From contig CAMTOT010000235.1 of the NCBI GenBank assembly GCA_947074165.1, forward strand, positions 1-5,188: a stretch of DNA of 5,188 bases, given 5' to 3'. The notes under the pieces were generated by a model. It was not told the DNA's origin. It saw only the letters and a program-made list of their open reading frames with translations, and did no database searches. Positions 1 to 5,188 of this stretch are shown one piece after another. Source of the DNA: an uncultured Bacteroidales bacterium. Lineage in GTDB: Bacteria; Bacteroidota; Bacteroidia; Bacteroidales; JAUNSR01. How positions within the stretch are numbered: position 1 is the stretch's first letter; the number at the start of each line of letters is the position of its first letter. Made by a program: the position numbers and the translations under genes.

Positions 1-3
1 CAT
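1..3 (-). other. possible start codon of a gene running off the left edge
   Basis: Read on the minus strand, the first three bases of the window are an ATG. They lie about 30 bases downstream of a good Bacteroidetes-type promoter and directly after GAAGT. The position fits a start codon of a gene that continues outside the window. With only one codon visible, neither the reading frame nor the product can be judged, and a chance ATG is possible. Confidence 0.3.
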
Positions 4-33
4 ACTTCAGGGCTTAGTTCCCTTTAGCGAGTG

Positions 34-64
34 CAAAATTATACAATTTTCTTTACCCTCCAAA
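34..64 (-). promoter_or_regulatory. Bacteroidetes-type primary sigma promoter reading leftwards
   Basis: On the minus strand there is TTTG (61-64), a 19-bp spacer and TAATTTTG (34-41). This matches both boxes of the known Bacteroidetes consensus (-33 TTTG, 19-21 bp, -7 TAnnTTTG). Transcription would start near position 27 and give a leader of roughly 25 nt before the ATG at the edge. The leader contains a small inverted repeat, AGGG then CCCT. The promoter lies just downstream of the YoaK-like gene on the same strand, so the gene to the left probably has its own transcript. I see no clear hairpin terminator between 65 and 120. Confidence 0.6.
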
Positions 65-120
65 TATTTTCATAAAATAAAAAATACTTTTTTTCTAATA
101 TAATACACTTCACAGTCGTA

Positions 121-798
121 TCAATCTATGATTCTGCTATATATGTATCTTAAAATAAAATATATTATTCCAGATAAAATATACAAAGCTCCGGCTATAA
201 TAAATATTTTACTCTGCAACCACAGATAAATTATAACACCAAACGCAGTGCCAAGTGTAAATGAGATAAGTAAACATGTCTCAAATATAATTTTCCATCC
301 TGCTGTTTTATCCCCCGCAAGATAATATCCGATAAATGATCCAAGATCACTTAAAGTACCTGTAATGTGAGTTGTACGAAATCCAAGACCATTATAAGTT
401 CGGATGAGACCGTTCTGAACACCAAGAATCGCACTAAAAACGAATATATAAATCCATTTATCAGGGATAATGAAATATATGAATAGAATTATTATACCTA
501 TAGACAGCTGAACCTCCCCATAGCGAGATTGCAGAGCAAAATCTTTTTCTTTATTTACAAACGCAGCTAAGGTAGCACCTAACATAAAACAGGTGAACAA
601 TCCGCAAAAAACAAGTATTGTGCTCAACCTAATCTCATTGAACAACCCAATCACTACATCTACTAAATTTCCGGTATAATGAGACAAAGAATATGAAAAC
701 TCAAGAAATCCGGAGATATTTATAAATGAACTTAGAAAACATACACTGTAAATCCATATTCTTGTCAGAACCCGGACACGTCCCGTTGAAATATCCAT
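121..798 (-). CDS. YoaK/DUF1275-family integral membrane protein
   Basis: A 225-residue, very hydrophobic protein with about six predicted membrane segments (roughly residues 10-30, 57-80, 97-112, 115-132, 170-195 and 197-220). Two motifs identify the YoaK/DUF1275 family: SHYTGN at 39-44 and, after QNGL (128-131), the segment RTTHITGTLSDLG (141-153). The two H-x-T-G motifs sit in separate halves, which suggests an internal duplication. Length is normal for the family. The family has no firmly established function; a transport role is often supposed. I chose the ATG at 798 because MDISTG begins there; a TTG three codons upstream (807) would also be in frame. It is transcribed divergently from the lipoprotein gene. 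It ends in TGA with no obvious hairpin terminator downstream. Family assignment is strong, function unknown. Confidence 0.85.
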   Translation of the reverse strand: MDISTGRVRVLTRIWIYSVCFLSSFINISGFLEFSYSLSHYTGNLVDVVIGLFNEIRLSTILVFCGLFTCFMLGATLAAFVNKEKDFALQSRYGEVQLSIGIIILFIYFIIPDKWIYIFVFSAILGVQNGLIRTYNGLGFRTTHITGTLSDLGSFIGYYLAGDKTAGWKIIFETCLLISFTLGTAFGVIIYLWLQSKIFIIAGALYILSGIIYFILRYIYSRIID

Positions 799-830
799 AT
801 AAATCAAACGCCTGATTATAATGTTAAAAC

Positions 831-838
831 AACCGGTT
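831..838. promoter_or_regulatory. palindrome AACCGGTT in the divergent spacer
   Basis: AACCGGTT is a perfect 8-bp palindrome in the 84-bp spacer between the divergent YoaK-like and lipoprotein genes. Its position just upstream of a possible -7 box would suit an operator, but it is short and no second copy is seen nearby. A regulatory role is only an inference. Confidence 0.2.
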
Positions 839-841
839 CAC

Positions 842-849
842 TTTATTTG
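842..849 (+). promoter_or_regulatory. candidate -7 box for the lipoprotein gene
   Basis: TTTATTTG matches the Bacteroidetes -7 consensus TAnnTTTG at all but one fixed position. No good TTTG box lies 19-21 bp upstream, so this is weak. If used, the transcript would begin near 855. That would exclude the in-frame TTG at 847, which lies inside the box, and favour the ATG at 883 as the true start. Confidence 0.3.
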
Positions 850-882
850 TTTTTATATAATAAGCATCAATATAAATCAACT

Positions 883-1287
883 ATGAGAAATTTATTATTC
901 TTAATATGCCTGATTTTCATTTTTTCGTGTGCAAATGTAAATAGTGATAAAATTGTAGGCAACTGGATAGAAATTAAATCTGGTAATCCGGCCATAAGGC
1001 AGGGTGTTAGTTTTGAAAAGTCAGGAAAAGCTATATCTATTAATAATAAGACTATTATATATGAAAACTGGAAAAGAAAAGGTGACAAAATTATTATCGA
1101 AGGCAAAAATTATAATAGTGGTAAGGCTGTAGGATTTTCTGACACTCTTGATATTGTAAATCTTACACATGACTCACTTATTCTTGAAGGAAAAGGAGGC
1201 TATCATATCAAGTATTTTAAGGTTGCGGAAGTCAAAGACAGTCACTCTAAAATGAATTATCAACCAATAATGCAAAATGAAGAATAA
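883..1287 (+). CDS. small lipocalin-like lipoprotein
   Basis: A 134-residue protein starting MRNLLFLICLIFIFSC. The short hydrophobic segment ends in Ser-Cys at residues 15-16, a lipoprotein signal peptide with Cys16 as the lipidated residue, so the mature protein should be anchored in the envelope. The mature part begins DKIVGNWIE, then an alternating beta pattern (WKRKGDKIIIEGK, SDTLDIVNLTHDSLIL). This resembles the small lipocalin-like lipoproteins common in Bacteroidales, whose hallmark is a G-x-W near the N-terminus and repeated short beta strands. Ligand and role are unknown. No acidic run follows Cys16, so the Bacteroidetes surface-export signal is not evident. An in-frame TTG at 847 would add 12 residues (MFLYNKHQYKST) before the signal peptide; these look like untranslated leader. 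The stop is 32 bp before the transporter, so the two are probably co-transcribed. Confidence 0.75.
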   Translation: MRNLLFLICLIFIFSCANVNSDKIVGNWIEIKSGNPAIRQGVSFEKSGKAISINNKTIIYENWKRKGDKIIIEGKNYNSGKAVGFSDTLDIVNLTHDSLILEGKGGYHIKYFKVAEVKDSHSKMNYQPIMQNEE

Positions 1288-1319
1288 TCATTTTTTGCAT
1301 ATATATTATACTTTTTTCA

Positions 1320-2495
1320 ATGCCGCAAAGCCGTAAATATCTTGACTTACAAATCATATCTATTATGATATGTTTTTTTGTAGTTGGTTCTATCGAAATG
1401 GTGGGAATTGCCTCAAACTATATTAAAGTCAGTTTGCATATTAATGATGCCAAAGCCAATCTTTTGCCATCTCTGGTTTATATATGGTTTTTCGTCATAA
1501 CGATACCAGCCGGTCTTCTTATGCATAAAATTGGACGTGAGAAAGCTGTTATTCTAAGTATGGCTGTCATGGCTCTATCTATGGTACTGCCTGTTTTTGG
1601 TTCTTCTTACCCTCTTATGGTCACAAGTTTTATTATTCTTGGCATAGGGAACGTTAGCTTGCAGACATCACTCTACCCTCTTCTTTCAGGTACTATTTCC
1701 GGTAAAGAACTTGCTGTAAATCTTACTTTTGGTCAGTTTATAAAGACATTATCATCATTCTCGGCTCCTTATATTGCTATGCTTGGCTCGGTATATCTTA
1801 CATATAGAACAGGTTTGAGTTGGCATTTATTATTTATCGTATATCTTATCATAACTCTGTTTTCTATGATTATGATGAGTATGGCAAAATTTGACAAGTC
1901 ACCAGATAAAGAGGATACTCCGTCTTTTCGGGAATGTATTAAACTGCTTAAAAAACCGGTAGTATTATTTGCATTTATCGGCGTTATGTGTCATGTGGGA
2001 ATTGACATAAGTACAAATACGGTAGCACCTAAACTACTCATGTATAGATTAGGTTATGTAATAGACAAAGCCTCTTTCGGAGCCAGCCTGTATTTTATAG
2101 CCAGATTGACAGGATGTTTTTTCTGGACTTTCTTTTTAAAGAAAGTAAATAATAAGGTTTTCTTTTTCATTAGTGTCATTATGATTTTATGCGCTCTTAC
2201 GGGATTGTTTTTTGCAGACTCTAGCTTCGCCATATTTGCCTGTATTGTCATTATCGGATTTGGTAATGCGAACCTATTCCCTGTCCTGCTTTCGCAAGCC
2301 ATAATCAATGTGCCCGGTAATAAGGATGTTATTTCTGTACTGATGATCATGGGCCAGGCTGGTGGTGCATTGTTCCCATTCTCGATGGGAATAGCATTTG
2401 ATCATGTAGGGATGAATGGTTCCCTTTCTATTTTAATGATTGGCGTTTTGTACCTACTGTTCTATGCATTCAGGACAGAGAAGCATGCACTTTAG
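1320..2495 (+). CDS. MFS transporter, fucose/glucose/galactose:H+ symporter-like
   Basis: A complete 391-residue inner-membrane protein with about 12 membrane segments in two halves, joined by a charged cytoplasmic loop (KFDKSPDKEDT, residues 190-200). After the second segment comes GLLMHKIGREKAV (65-77), the usual MFS loop 2-3 motif. The segment around 313-365 (GFGNANLFPVLLSQAI, then GQAGGALFPFSMGIAFDHVG) matches the FucP/GluP branch, which has a similar N-x-F-P and G-G-A-x-x-P pattern. Members import sugars with protons, so a monosaccharide is the likely but unproven substrate; no catabolic enzyme nearby narrows it. The ATG at 1320 follows the lipoprotein stop by 32 bp of AT-rich DNA with no strong Shine-Dalgarno, which is normal for Bacteroidetes. 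Transcription probably ends at the long hairpin beginning at 2568. Length is slightly shorter than FucP (about 440 residues). Confidence 0.85.
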   Translation: MPQSRKYLDLQIISIMICFFVVGSIEMVGIASNYIKVSLHINDAKANLLPSLVYIWFFVITIPAGLLMHKIGREKAVILSMAVMALSMVLPVFGSSYPLMVTSFIILGIGNVSLQTSLYPLLSGTISGKELAVNLTFGQFIKTLSSFSAPYIAMLGSVYLTYRTGLSWHLLFIVYLIITLFSMIMMSMAKFDKSPDKEDTPSFRECIKLLKKPVVLFAFIGVMCHVGIDISTNTVAPKLLMYRLGYVIDKASFGASLYFIARLTGCFFWTFFLKKVNNKVFFFISVIMILCALTGLFFADSSFAIFACIVIIGFGNANLFPVLLSQAIINVPGNKDVISVLMIMGQAGGALFPFSMGIAFDHVGMNGSLSILMIGVLYLLFYAFRTEKHAL

Positions 2496-2567
2496 GTATG
2501 ATTAGTTCTTTCGCTTGAATTTATAAAGAAATGAACTGAGAACCATCTTTGTATTTGATATATACGT

Positions 2568-2639
2568 AATATCTCGAAATAAAAAATCCGCCTTTGAATT
2601 TGTTACATTTCAAAGGCGGATTCTTTATTTCGAGATATT
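2568..2639. terminator. long bidirectional hairpin terminator between convergent genes
   Basis: Left arm 2568-2598 and right arm 2609-2639 are 31 bases each and complementary except for one A-C mismatch (2584/2623), around a 10-base loop. The core is AATCCGCCTTTGAA with its complement. Outside the core, an A-rich stretch on the left and a T-rich stretch on the right give a U-tract in both directions: TTCTTTATTT for the plus strand and TTTTTTATTT for the minus strand. It lies 72 bp after the transporter stop and 24 bp after the stop of the small minus-strand gene, so it should end both transcripts. The outer 12 or so base pairs (AATATCTCGAAAT) go beyond what a terminator needs. Confidence 0.85.
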
Positions 2640-2663
2640 GACATAAACAGCTGCTAAAGTAAA

Positions 2664-2855
2664 TTAACCTCTTTCGTCGTCCATACTATCCGGACTTGGA
2701 TTTATTTCCTTAAGCGCATCTTCTTCATCTTTTTCTGTCGGTTTTTCTATTTTAGGAAACGGTTCAACGGGATATTTTCCTTTTTCTTTATCAGAATTCT
2801 CTTTATCTGATTTTTCTTTGCCACTTCCGCAACAACATTTTTTATTTTCACTCAT
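2664..2855 (-). CDS. small charged protein with Cys-Cys-Cys-Gly-Ser-Gly motif
   Basis: A 63-residue hydrophilic protein that I do not recognise as a named family. It starts MSENKKCCCGSG: three adjacent cysteines at 7-9, then a flexible Gly-Ser-Gly. Residues 13-27 are almost only K, E, D, S and N and include a five-residue tandem repeat (SDKEN, SDKEK at 16-25). Pro-rich and acidic stretches follow (PVEPFPKIEKP, then ending SPDSMDDERG). It has no membrane segment or signal peptide and is probably largely disordered and cytoplasmic. The cysteine cluster could bind metal or form disulfides, but that is a guess. It has an ATG start, a proper TAA stop and a terminator 24 bp downstream, which favours a real gene over a chance reading frame. 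It is on the same strand as dnaK but is separated from it by dnaK's terminator. Confidence 0.6.
   Translation of the reverse strand: MSENKKCCCGSGKEKSDKENSDKEKGKYPVEPFPKIEKPTEKDEEDALKEINPSPDSMDDERG
2781..2810 (-). repeat. imperfect 15-bp tandem duplication inside the small gene
   Basis: Two adjacent 15-base units on the minus strand, 2810-2796 and 2795-2781, encode SDKEN and SDKEK. They begin TCAGATAAAGAG and TCTGATAAAGAA and differ at only a few bases. The unit keeps the reading frame, so it looks like a local in-frame duplication that lengthens the charged linker. Confidence 0.5.
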
Positions 2856-2971
2856 AACTCACGTGTTTAATAATTATCTATAGTGTAAACGCCTCAGAAC
2901 ATAAAATGGATTAATCTATTTATGATTTTTAATATATAACCGACATATAAAAGAGCCGGCTACATTTTTTT

Positions 2972-2991
2972 CGACAATCTATAATGTGTCG
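2972..2991. repeat. inverted repeat CGACA-N10-TGTCG in intergenic DNA
   Basis: CGACA (2972-2976) and TGTCG (2987-2991) form 5-bp arms around 10 bases. A further direct copy of CGACA is at 2941-2945. The repeat lies between the dnaK terminator and the start of the small minus-strand gene, about 115 bp upstream of that start. A regulator-binding site is possible, but short repeats of this size also occur by chance. The remainder of this 180-bp spacer shows no gene, and I could not find a convincing TAnnTTTG promoter for the small gene. Confidence 0.25.
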
Positions 2992-3031
2992 TAGAGTACA
3001 AAATAGATAAAAGATAAAATCATGGAATTAG

Positions 3032-3072
3032 AAATAAAAAAACCGCGTCAAGACTTGCTCTTAACGCGGTTT
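3032..3072 (-). terminator. rho-independent terminator of dnaK
   Basis: On the minus strand AAACCGCGT (3072-3064) pairs with ACGCGGTTT (3048-3040). A C-A mismatch and four more pairs close the stem over a 5-base loop. A run of seven Ts followed by ATTTC comes straight after the stem. The stem begins 24 bases past the dnaK stop codon, so it should end the dnaK transcript and separate it from the small gene downstream. Confidence 0.85.
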
Positions 3073-3096
3073 GGATTTTTATCTTAAGACAAACTA

Positions 3097-4992
3097 TTAT
3101 TTAACTTCTTCAAAGTCAACATCAGTAACGCCACCATCGTTGTTATCCTGACCCGGAGCTTGTTGAGCACCGGCAGCACCAGCACCTTGTTGCTGCGCGC
3201 CATAGATATCTTGTGCTGCAGATTGAAGAACCGTGTTAAGTTCTGTTGTAGCAGATTCGATAGCAGGAAGATCCTGTGCTTTGTGAGCATCCTTAAGTTT
3301 AGAAAGACCTGCTTCGATAGCAGATTTTTTATCAGCCGGGATTTTATCTCCAACTTCTGCAAGCTGTTTCTCTGTCTGGAAGATCAAAGAGTCTGCATGA
3401 TTAAGTTTTTCAATTTTCTCTTTTTCAAGTTTATCTGATTCAGCGTTTGCAGCTGCTTCATCTTTCATACGTTTGATTTCTGTATCTGTCAAACCGGAAG
3501 AAGCTTCGATACGTATGCTCTGCTCTTTACCTGTTCCTTTATCTTTAGCAGATACGTTAAGGATACCATTTGCGTCAATATCAAAAGATACTTCAATCTG
3601 AGGAACACCACGCTGTGCTGCAGGTATACCATCAAGATGGAAACGACCGATTGTTTTATTATCTTTAGCCATAGGACGCTCGCCCTGTACGATATGAATT
3701 TCTACTGAAGGCTGGTTATCTACGGCTGTAGAGAATGTCTCAGACTTACGTGTAGGAATAGTCGTATTAGCTGCAATAAGAGTTGTCATTACACCTCCAA
3801 GAGTCTCAATACCAAGAGAAAGAGGTGTCACGTCAAGAAGCAATACATCTTTTACGTCACCACTAAGAACCGCACCCTGAATAGCAGCACCTACAGCTAC
3901 AACTTCATCAGGATTTACACTCTTAGACGGAGCCTTACCAAAGAATTTTTCAACTTCAGACTGAACAGCAGGAATACGAGTAGAACCACCTACAAGGATT
4001 ACCTCATCAATCTCAGAAGTAGAAAGACCTGCATTCTTCAATGCTGTGCGACATGGTTCGATAGTTGCTTTAATCAATGAGTCTGCAAGTTTCTCAAACT
4101 GAGCGCGAGTCAAGCTCTTAACAAGGTGTTTAGGAATACCATTAACTGGCATGATATAAGGCAAATTTATCTCTGTAGATGTAGTAGAAGAAAGCTCGAT
4201 TTTTGCTTTTTCTGCAGCTTCTTTCAAACGTTGCAGAGCCATAGGATCTTTACGTAGGTCAATTCCTTCTTCTTTAATAAATTCTTCAGCCAACCAGTCA
4301 ACGATTACGTGGTCAAAGTCATCTCCACCAAGGTGAGTGTCACCATCAGTTGATTTTACTTCAAATACACCATCGCCAAGCTCAAGGATAGAAATATCAA
4401 ATGTACCGCCACCAAGGTCAAATACAGCGATTTTCATATCTTTAGTTGTTTTATCAAGACCGTAAGCAAGAGCGGCAGCAGTTGGTTCATTTACAATACG
4501 GCGAACTGTAAGACCAGCTATTTCTCCGGCTTCTTTAGTAGCCTGACGCTGTGCGTCATTAAAATAAGCAGGCACAGTAATAACAGCCTCTGTAACTTCC
4601 TGTCCAAGATAGTCTTCAGCAGTTTTTTTCATTTTCTGAAGTACCATAGCTGAAATTTCCTGCGGAGAATAAGTTCTGCCTTCAATCTCTACGCGAGGCA
4701 TGTTTGCTTCATTACAAACTACTTTATAAGGAACACGAGGAATCTCGTTTTTAATCTCGTTGCAGTTTTCCCCCATAAAACGTTTGATAGAGAAAATTGT
4801 ACGTGTAGGGTTAGTTACAGCCTGACGCTTAGCCGGCTCACCAACACGACGCTCACCACCGTCAACAAAAGCTACGATAGAAGGTGTAGTTGCACGACCT
4901 TCTGAATTACTAATAACCACAGGAGTATTACCCTCCATTACAGCTACACATGAGTTTGTAGTACCTAAGTCAATACCAATAATTTTTCCCAT
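3097..4992 (-). CDS. dnaK: molecular chaperone DnaK (Hsp70)
   Basis: A complete 631-residue cytoplasmic Hsp70, which uses ATP binding and hydrolysis to hold and release unfolded proteins, normally together with DnaJ and GrpE. The nucleotide-binding domain spans about 1-381, with phosphate loop 1 GIDLGTTNSC (6-15), catalytic-type Lys70, NEPTAA (168-173), phosphate loop 2 FDLGGGTFD (191-199, including the Thr that is autophosphorylated in E. coli) and the adenosine motif VGGSTRIP (334-341). The interdomain linker DVLLLDVTPLSLG is at 382-394, the beta substrate-binding domain at about 395-503 and the helical lid at about 504-600. A G/A/Q-rich tail ends in DVDFEEVK. No key residue appears missing, and length matches the family (E. 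coli 638). Two in-frame stops, TAA and TAG, follow in tandem. No grpE, dnaJ or hrcA is adjacent, so it appears to be transcribed alone. Confidence 0.98.
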   Translation of the reverse strand: MGKIIGIDLGTTNSCVAVMEGNTPVVISNSEGRATTPSIVAFVDGGERRVGEPAKRQAVTNPTRTIFSIKRFMGENCNEIKNEIPRVPYKVVCNEANMPRVEIEGRTYSPQEISAMVLQKMKKTAEDYLGQEVTEAVITVPAYFNDAQRQATKEAGEIAGLTVRRIVNEPTAAALAYGLDKTTKDMKIAVFDLGGGTFDISILELGDGVFEVKSTDGDTHLGGDDFDHVIVDWLAEEFIKEEGIDLRKDPMALQRLKEAAEKAKIELSSTTSTEINLPYIMPVNGIPKHLVKSLTRAQFEKLADSLIKATIEPCRTALKNAGLSTSEIDEVILVGGSTRIPAVQSEVEKFFGKAPSKSVNPDEVVAVGAAIQGAVLSGDVKDVLLLDVTPLSLGIETLGGVMTTLIAANTTIPTRKSETFSTAVDNQPSVEIHIVQGERPMAKDNKTIGRFHLDGIPAAQRGVPQIEVSFDIDANGILNVSAKDKGTGKEQSIRIEASSGLTDTEIKRMKDEAAANAESDKLEKEKIEKLNHADSLIFQTEKQLAEVGDKIPADKKSAIEAGLSKLKDAHKAQDLPAIESATTELNTVLQSAAQDIYGAQQQGAGAAGAQQAPGQDNNDGGVTDVDFEEVK

Positions 4993-5044
4993 TTCAGTAT
5001 ATTTTAATAATTATATTCTTAATATTTTTTCATTTTTACTTTAT

Positions 5045-5086
5045 GAACTTATTAGTTCTAAAAAACACAATAAAGTATCTTAGAAC
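5045..5086 (-). promoter_or_regulatory. dnaK leader with two competing hairpins
   Basis: In transcript order the leader has GTTCTAA (5086-5080), TTAGAAC (5061-5055), which overlaps GAACT (5058-5054), and then AGTTC (5049-5045). The middle segment can pair with the first (7 bp, 18-base loop) or with the last (5 bp, 4-base loop), but not both. The pairing is seen in the sequence. A regulatory effect on dnaK expression is an inference, and these stems are short and AT-rich. Confidence 0.35.
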
Positions 5087-5089
5087 CGA

Positions 5090-5104
5090 CTATCAAACAT
5101 TATA
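5090..5104 (-). promoter_or_regulatory. candidate -10/-7 element for dnaK (TATAATGTTTG)
   Basis: On the minus strand TATAATGTTTGATAG resembles both a classical TATAAT box and the Bacteroidetes -7 box TAnnTTTG with one extra base (TA-ATG-TTTG). No TTTG lies at the expected 19-21 bp upstream. A start from here would be near 5083, at the foot of the first leader stem, giving a leader of about 90 nt. Confidence 0.35.
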
Positions 5105-5105
5105 G

Positions 5106-5123
5106 TTTTCGTCCGTCCGAAAA
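5106..5123. repeat. inverted repeat TTTTCG-N6-CGAAAA upstream of dnaK
   Basis: TTTTCG (5106-5111) and CGAAAA (5118-5123) are perfect 6-bp inverted arms separated by TCCGTC. The element lies between the sigma-54-like site and the TATAAT-like box, where an operator would sit. It does not resemble the CIRCE element bound by HrcA. Function unknown. Confidence 0.35.
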
Positions 5124-5129
5124 TAATAT

Positions 5130-5145
5130 TACAAATTGCGTGCCA
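5130..5145 (-). promoter_or_regulatory. sigma-54-like -24/-12 promoter element upstream of dnaK
   Basis: On the minus strand TGGCACGCAATTTGTA matches the sigma-54 consensus TGGCACG-N4-TTGCW at every conserved base except the C of the -12 GC, which is T. The GG and the -12 G keep the required spacing. A tract of ten or more A residues lies immediately upstream. Transcription would start near 5120, about 128 nt before the dnaK ATG. One mismatch falls in the -12 doublet, so activity is uncertain. Confidence 0.4.
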
Positions 5146-5188
5146 CTTTTTTTTTTTATTTTTTGTCAGTTTTATTCCGAATCAAAAC

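Noticed and set aside
867..1106. 79-residue minus-strand open frame
   Set aside because: It lies wholly antisense to the lipoprotein gene, which has a clear signal peptide and family features; this frame shows no motif of its own.
2054..2350. 98-residue minus-strand open frame
   Set aside because: It is antisense to the well-supported transporter gene and has no recognisable features.
2568..2639. Small transposable element (MITE) reading of the long hairpin
   Set aside because: No target-site duplication is visible at its flanks, and its place between two convergent stops with U-tracts on both sides is explained by a bidirectional terminator; kept only as a question in the findings.
2954..2961. 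Palindrome AGCCGGCT
   Set aside because: An isolated 8-bp palindrome with no partner copy or promoter nearby; no better than chance.
3084..3438. Two 92-residue open frames, one on each strand (3084-3362 minus, 3160-3438 plus)
   Set aside because: Both overlap the 3' part of dnaK in other frames; their composition follows from dnaK codon use.
5055..5123. CIRCE element upstream of dnaK
   Set aside because: I looked for the TTAGCACTC-N9-GAGTGCTAA pattern; the repeats present (GTTCTAA/TTAGAAC and TTTTCG/CGAAAA) differ in sequence and spacing.
1..5188. CRISPR array, tRNA or rRNA genes, insertion sequence or phage genes
   Set aside because: No regularly spaced repeats, cloverleaf, transposase-like frame or phage protein can be seen.

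Overview
The window looks like chromosomal DNA from a member of the Bacteroidales, probably close to Prevotella or Bacteroides. The support is: AT-rich intergenic DNA, weak or absent Shine-Dalgarno sequences, a Bacteroidetes-type promoter (TTTG, 19 bp, TAATTTTG) at the left edge, a short Bacteroidetes-style lipoprotein, and a DnaK that ends in DVDFEEVK after a G/A/Q-rich tail. Genus is an inference; no rRNA is present to settle it.

Layout from left to right. Positions 1-120 hold the promoter and short leader of a minus-strand gene that appears to begin at the window edge. A YoaK/DUF1275-family membrane protein follows on the minus strand (121-798). An 84-bp spacer separates it from a plus-strand pair: a small lipocalin-like lipoprotein (883-1287) and, 32 bp later, a major facilitator transporter of the fucose/glucose/galactose:H+ symporter type (1320-2495). 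The transporter converges on a 63-residue, highly charged protein with a Cys-Cys-Cys motif (2664-2855, minus). Between them is an unusually long, nearly perfect hairpin (31-base arms) that would terminate transcription from both sides. The right part is dnaK (3097-4992, minus), complete, followed by its own hairpin terminator (3040-3072) and preceded by an AT-rich upstream region (4993-5188) with several ordered inverted repeats and a sigma-54-like element.

The genes do not form one pathway. The lipoprotein and transporter may be co-transcribed and work at the cell envelope. The YoaK-like protein is a divergent inner-membrane neighbour of unknown role. DnaK is the housekeeping and heat-shock Hsp70 chaperone, here without grpE, dnaJ or hrcA beside it.

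I see no mobile element, CRISPR array, phage gene or defence system. The signals most worth a second look are the dnaK upstream region (sigma-54-like site plus mutually exclusive leader hairpins), the long bidirectional hairpin at 2568-2639 and the small triple-cysteine protein.
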